Positions 61,861 to 64,000 of a stretch of DNA of 64,000 nucleotides are shown piece by piece. Below the pieces are notes generated by a model that did not search any database, was not told where the DNA came from, and saw only the letters and a program-made list of their open reading frames with translations. The position numbers and the translations under genes are program-made. Source of the stretch: Atrina japonica (taxonomy: Eukaryota; Mollusca; Bivalvia; Pterioida; Pinnidae); assembly GCA_030159075.1 (NCBI GenBank), contig BROG01000488.1, positions 501,870-565,869 of the forward strand, read 5' to 3'. Each line of letters begins with the position of its first letter. Position 1 is the stretch's first letter.

Positions 61861-64000
61861 TTGTTTTGGCTTCTTTTGTAAAACTATAACTTTAGGATTG
61901 TTAGTAAATATTCTTCAATTTTGTCAGTTTTTGCTATTTTCATAGTTATAGTTTTGTCTCATTCATATACCTAGAAAACGCCTTTTTTTCCAATTCCTTG
62001 ATGTTTCTATTTTAACAACTCGCAGAAAAATTCCGGGAAGTATATAATTTAGGTCTATCATACTTGCCACAAATAATTTATTTGATACAGAAGTATATAT
62101 CAGAAAGAGATCAACAGGTGGTCAAAAGAAAATGCAAGTTATATATTTCGACTGAACAAGCCAAACGTAACACTTTATAAAGAAATGTTCATTAGCTGTG
62201 TTTACCAAAATATCATTTCAATTTTTTCTTCTTTTATTACTTTCACTTGATATACAAGAACCAATAAGTACAACTGCGTACACTAATACAATTTATATTG
62301 AATTTTATAAACTAAGAATGATCATAGTAAATGAAACAGAGTGAAGGGTAAAGACAAAAGTGTTATCAAATTTTATCTATTTCTAAACCCAAAAGAACAC
62401 GAAGTGTTATGGATATTTTCATTTACATGTGATAGAATGGAGAAACCAGCCATCGATACTAGATCCAGTTTATCAAGTGCAAAGACAATATTTGAGAAAA
62501 AATAAATTCATTCCTGGTGGAGTTCATCAACCCGCAAAAATATCAACAAAACACTGACAGCTAGGCGAACGACCTCAAACAGTTGGAGACCCTCTGGAAC
62601 CCAACCTGTTTTTGGAAAAACAACTGCTTTGTTTACAACATGGGCGCAGACATTTTGGACATCCAAAGTTGTGCAGAGGGTAAAATGAGCCCAGCGATCT
62701 GATTGGTCATTAAATGAAAAAATATTTTTGCCATTAATAAGTGAAATTAAGGTGATAAAAAATATACATGAATATTGGTAGAACTTTGTAAATTATAAGG
62801 TTGACGGTTGAAAATTTAAAGGGAAGGGTCATATGAGAATAGATATTTTCCTTTGGTGCGGAATACTACCAGTTGTAAGCAAGTGAAAATTTGAAGAGAA
62901 AATGAAATGGCAACTTATACTTTTGATTGAATATTTTGTTATAAAAAATATTGATCTTTTAGCACAGGGTACTTATTCGACCCAGATTTAATAAACATGG
63001 GAGTGACAGTGACCTGAAGTTTTGTAAATTAGCATTGAGGCCTATGGGAAAATATTTGGTGGTGTCTGTCCTTTTATTGACATAGTTTGTCAGGCCATTT
63101 TTTAATGGAAGGCGGTCTTTTACCGGGAGCATTGGAAGAGGTTCTCTAACATTAAAATTTATCACTACCTGTGCGGATTAATGTGTCCTTGGACTCAAAC
63201 ATGTAGGTTGATGTATACAAACTACACAACACTGTGTTTAATTATGCACAACAAATGTGAATTGTAATTTACTATGTTTTAACTCACATCTTGTACCTTT
63301 ACCTGTATGGTTCATGTATATTATTTATCATGTGATCTACGGGCGGTACGATTTTTGACGAAATAAACTATACTATTATTGTGAGAAACAATCAAAATAT
63401 GTATAAACATAGTCTTTACCATTGTGGCTAGTCATGATTACCAACCAAAATTAAAAATATGCTTCTGTTATACACAAAATGATATTGAAACACATGGGAT
63501 ATTATCCTAAACATACAAAATTCCGGTCATAACTGTTCAGCACTTTCTCTTTGAAAACAGGTGAGACTGCTTTTGGGGTGGCATGAATTATCTTTTCAAA
63601 TCAAATAATATTTATTCAAAGTCGGACATACAAATTCAAAAATAACATTAGCCCTAAAGAATTATTTACCGACTACATAGTTATCACAAATTACTATCAC
63701 GATATTGTATTAATGACAGAAGTATATAACGCTAAAATATTCACAACAACAAAAATAATCTAACTGGCTAAATGGCAACATCCATCAAATAAAATTATAC
63801 TCACAATATGCAAACTAAAAATTAAATGCTGACCCACTAAGACACAACAACCCACGACAATAATGATATAACAGTGACATTTCATGCACTAGATAATATA
63901 TGACATTAAAGCTAAAACTCATGCGAACACATATTTAAATTATAATCAACATGCAAATAGGAGACGACTGAATTAATACGAAAGCACTAAATAATGAAGA
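61861..64000. other. Right end of window, no recognised gene
   Basis: It includes a fragment of the 'gatatacaagaac' repeat (62190-62290). At about 62651, ATGGGCGCAGACATTTTGG precedes a donor-like GAG|ggtaaaa, a possible first exon but unsupported. The minus-strand reading at 62959-63165 has no recognised domain. Confidence 0.4.

Overview
This is AT-rich animal nuclear DNA. Genes are sparse and intron-rich with GT..AG introns, one of them 13 kb long, and there are long microsatellites, many foldback elements and MITEs, and a decayed Polinton-type DNA polymerase. The repeat types and the proteins (a TRADD-N-like domain protein, a PHR-domain relic, a SNRNP25 orthologue) fit a mollusc, most likely a bivalve. 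That assignment is inferred; no ribosomal or mitochondrial marker is present.

Layout. 54-1819: a noncoding foldback transposon with 9-bp target duplications and tandem subterminal repeats. 3607-12100 (+): five coding exons of SNRNP25, a protein of the U11/U12 (minor) spliceosome; its introns hold a 23-bp minisatellite, a hAT-type transposase relic, SINE-like sequence and pogo-like MITEs. 15380-31084 (-): a four-exon gene for a 365-residue protein resembling the TRADD N-terminal domain, with a 13-kb first intron full of simple repeats, MITEs and a CRE-like array. 31.1-43.1 kb: no recognisable gene, but several dispersed families, including about 300-bp units carrying hammerhead-ribozyme motifs. 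43751-45636 (-): a frameshifted, truncated protein-primed DNA polymerase. About 48.3 kb (+): a probable last exon encoding a tyrosine-rich tail. 53209-54086 (-): a broken BTB-BACK-PHR gene. 59979-61070 (-): an intact intronless coding region for a type II membrane, glycosyltransferase-like protein.

The best candidate for something unusual is the hammerhead-bearing repeat. Two hammerhead-like motifs lie in direct orientation about 344 nt apart (32.5-32.9 kb), the layout expected of a retrozyme or Penelope-type element that yields small circular RNAs. Another copy at 39.9 kb on the minus strand keeps CTGATGA, GAAA, the TC cleavage site and a self-complementary stem III. All copies share an A/A opposition at the base of stem II, which may weaken activity. 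The genes present show no shared pathway; they are independent loci in a repeat-dense region. Exon boundaries were worked out by eye from splice sites and reading phase.
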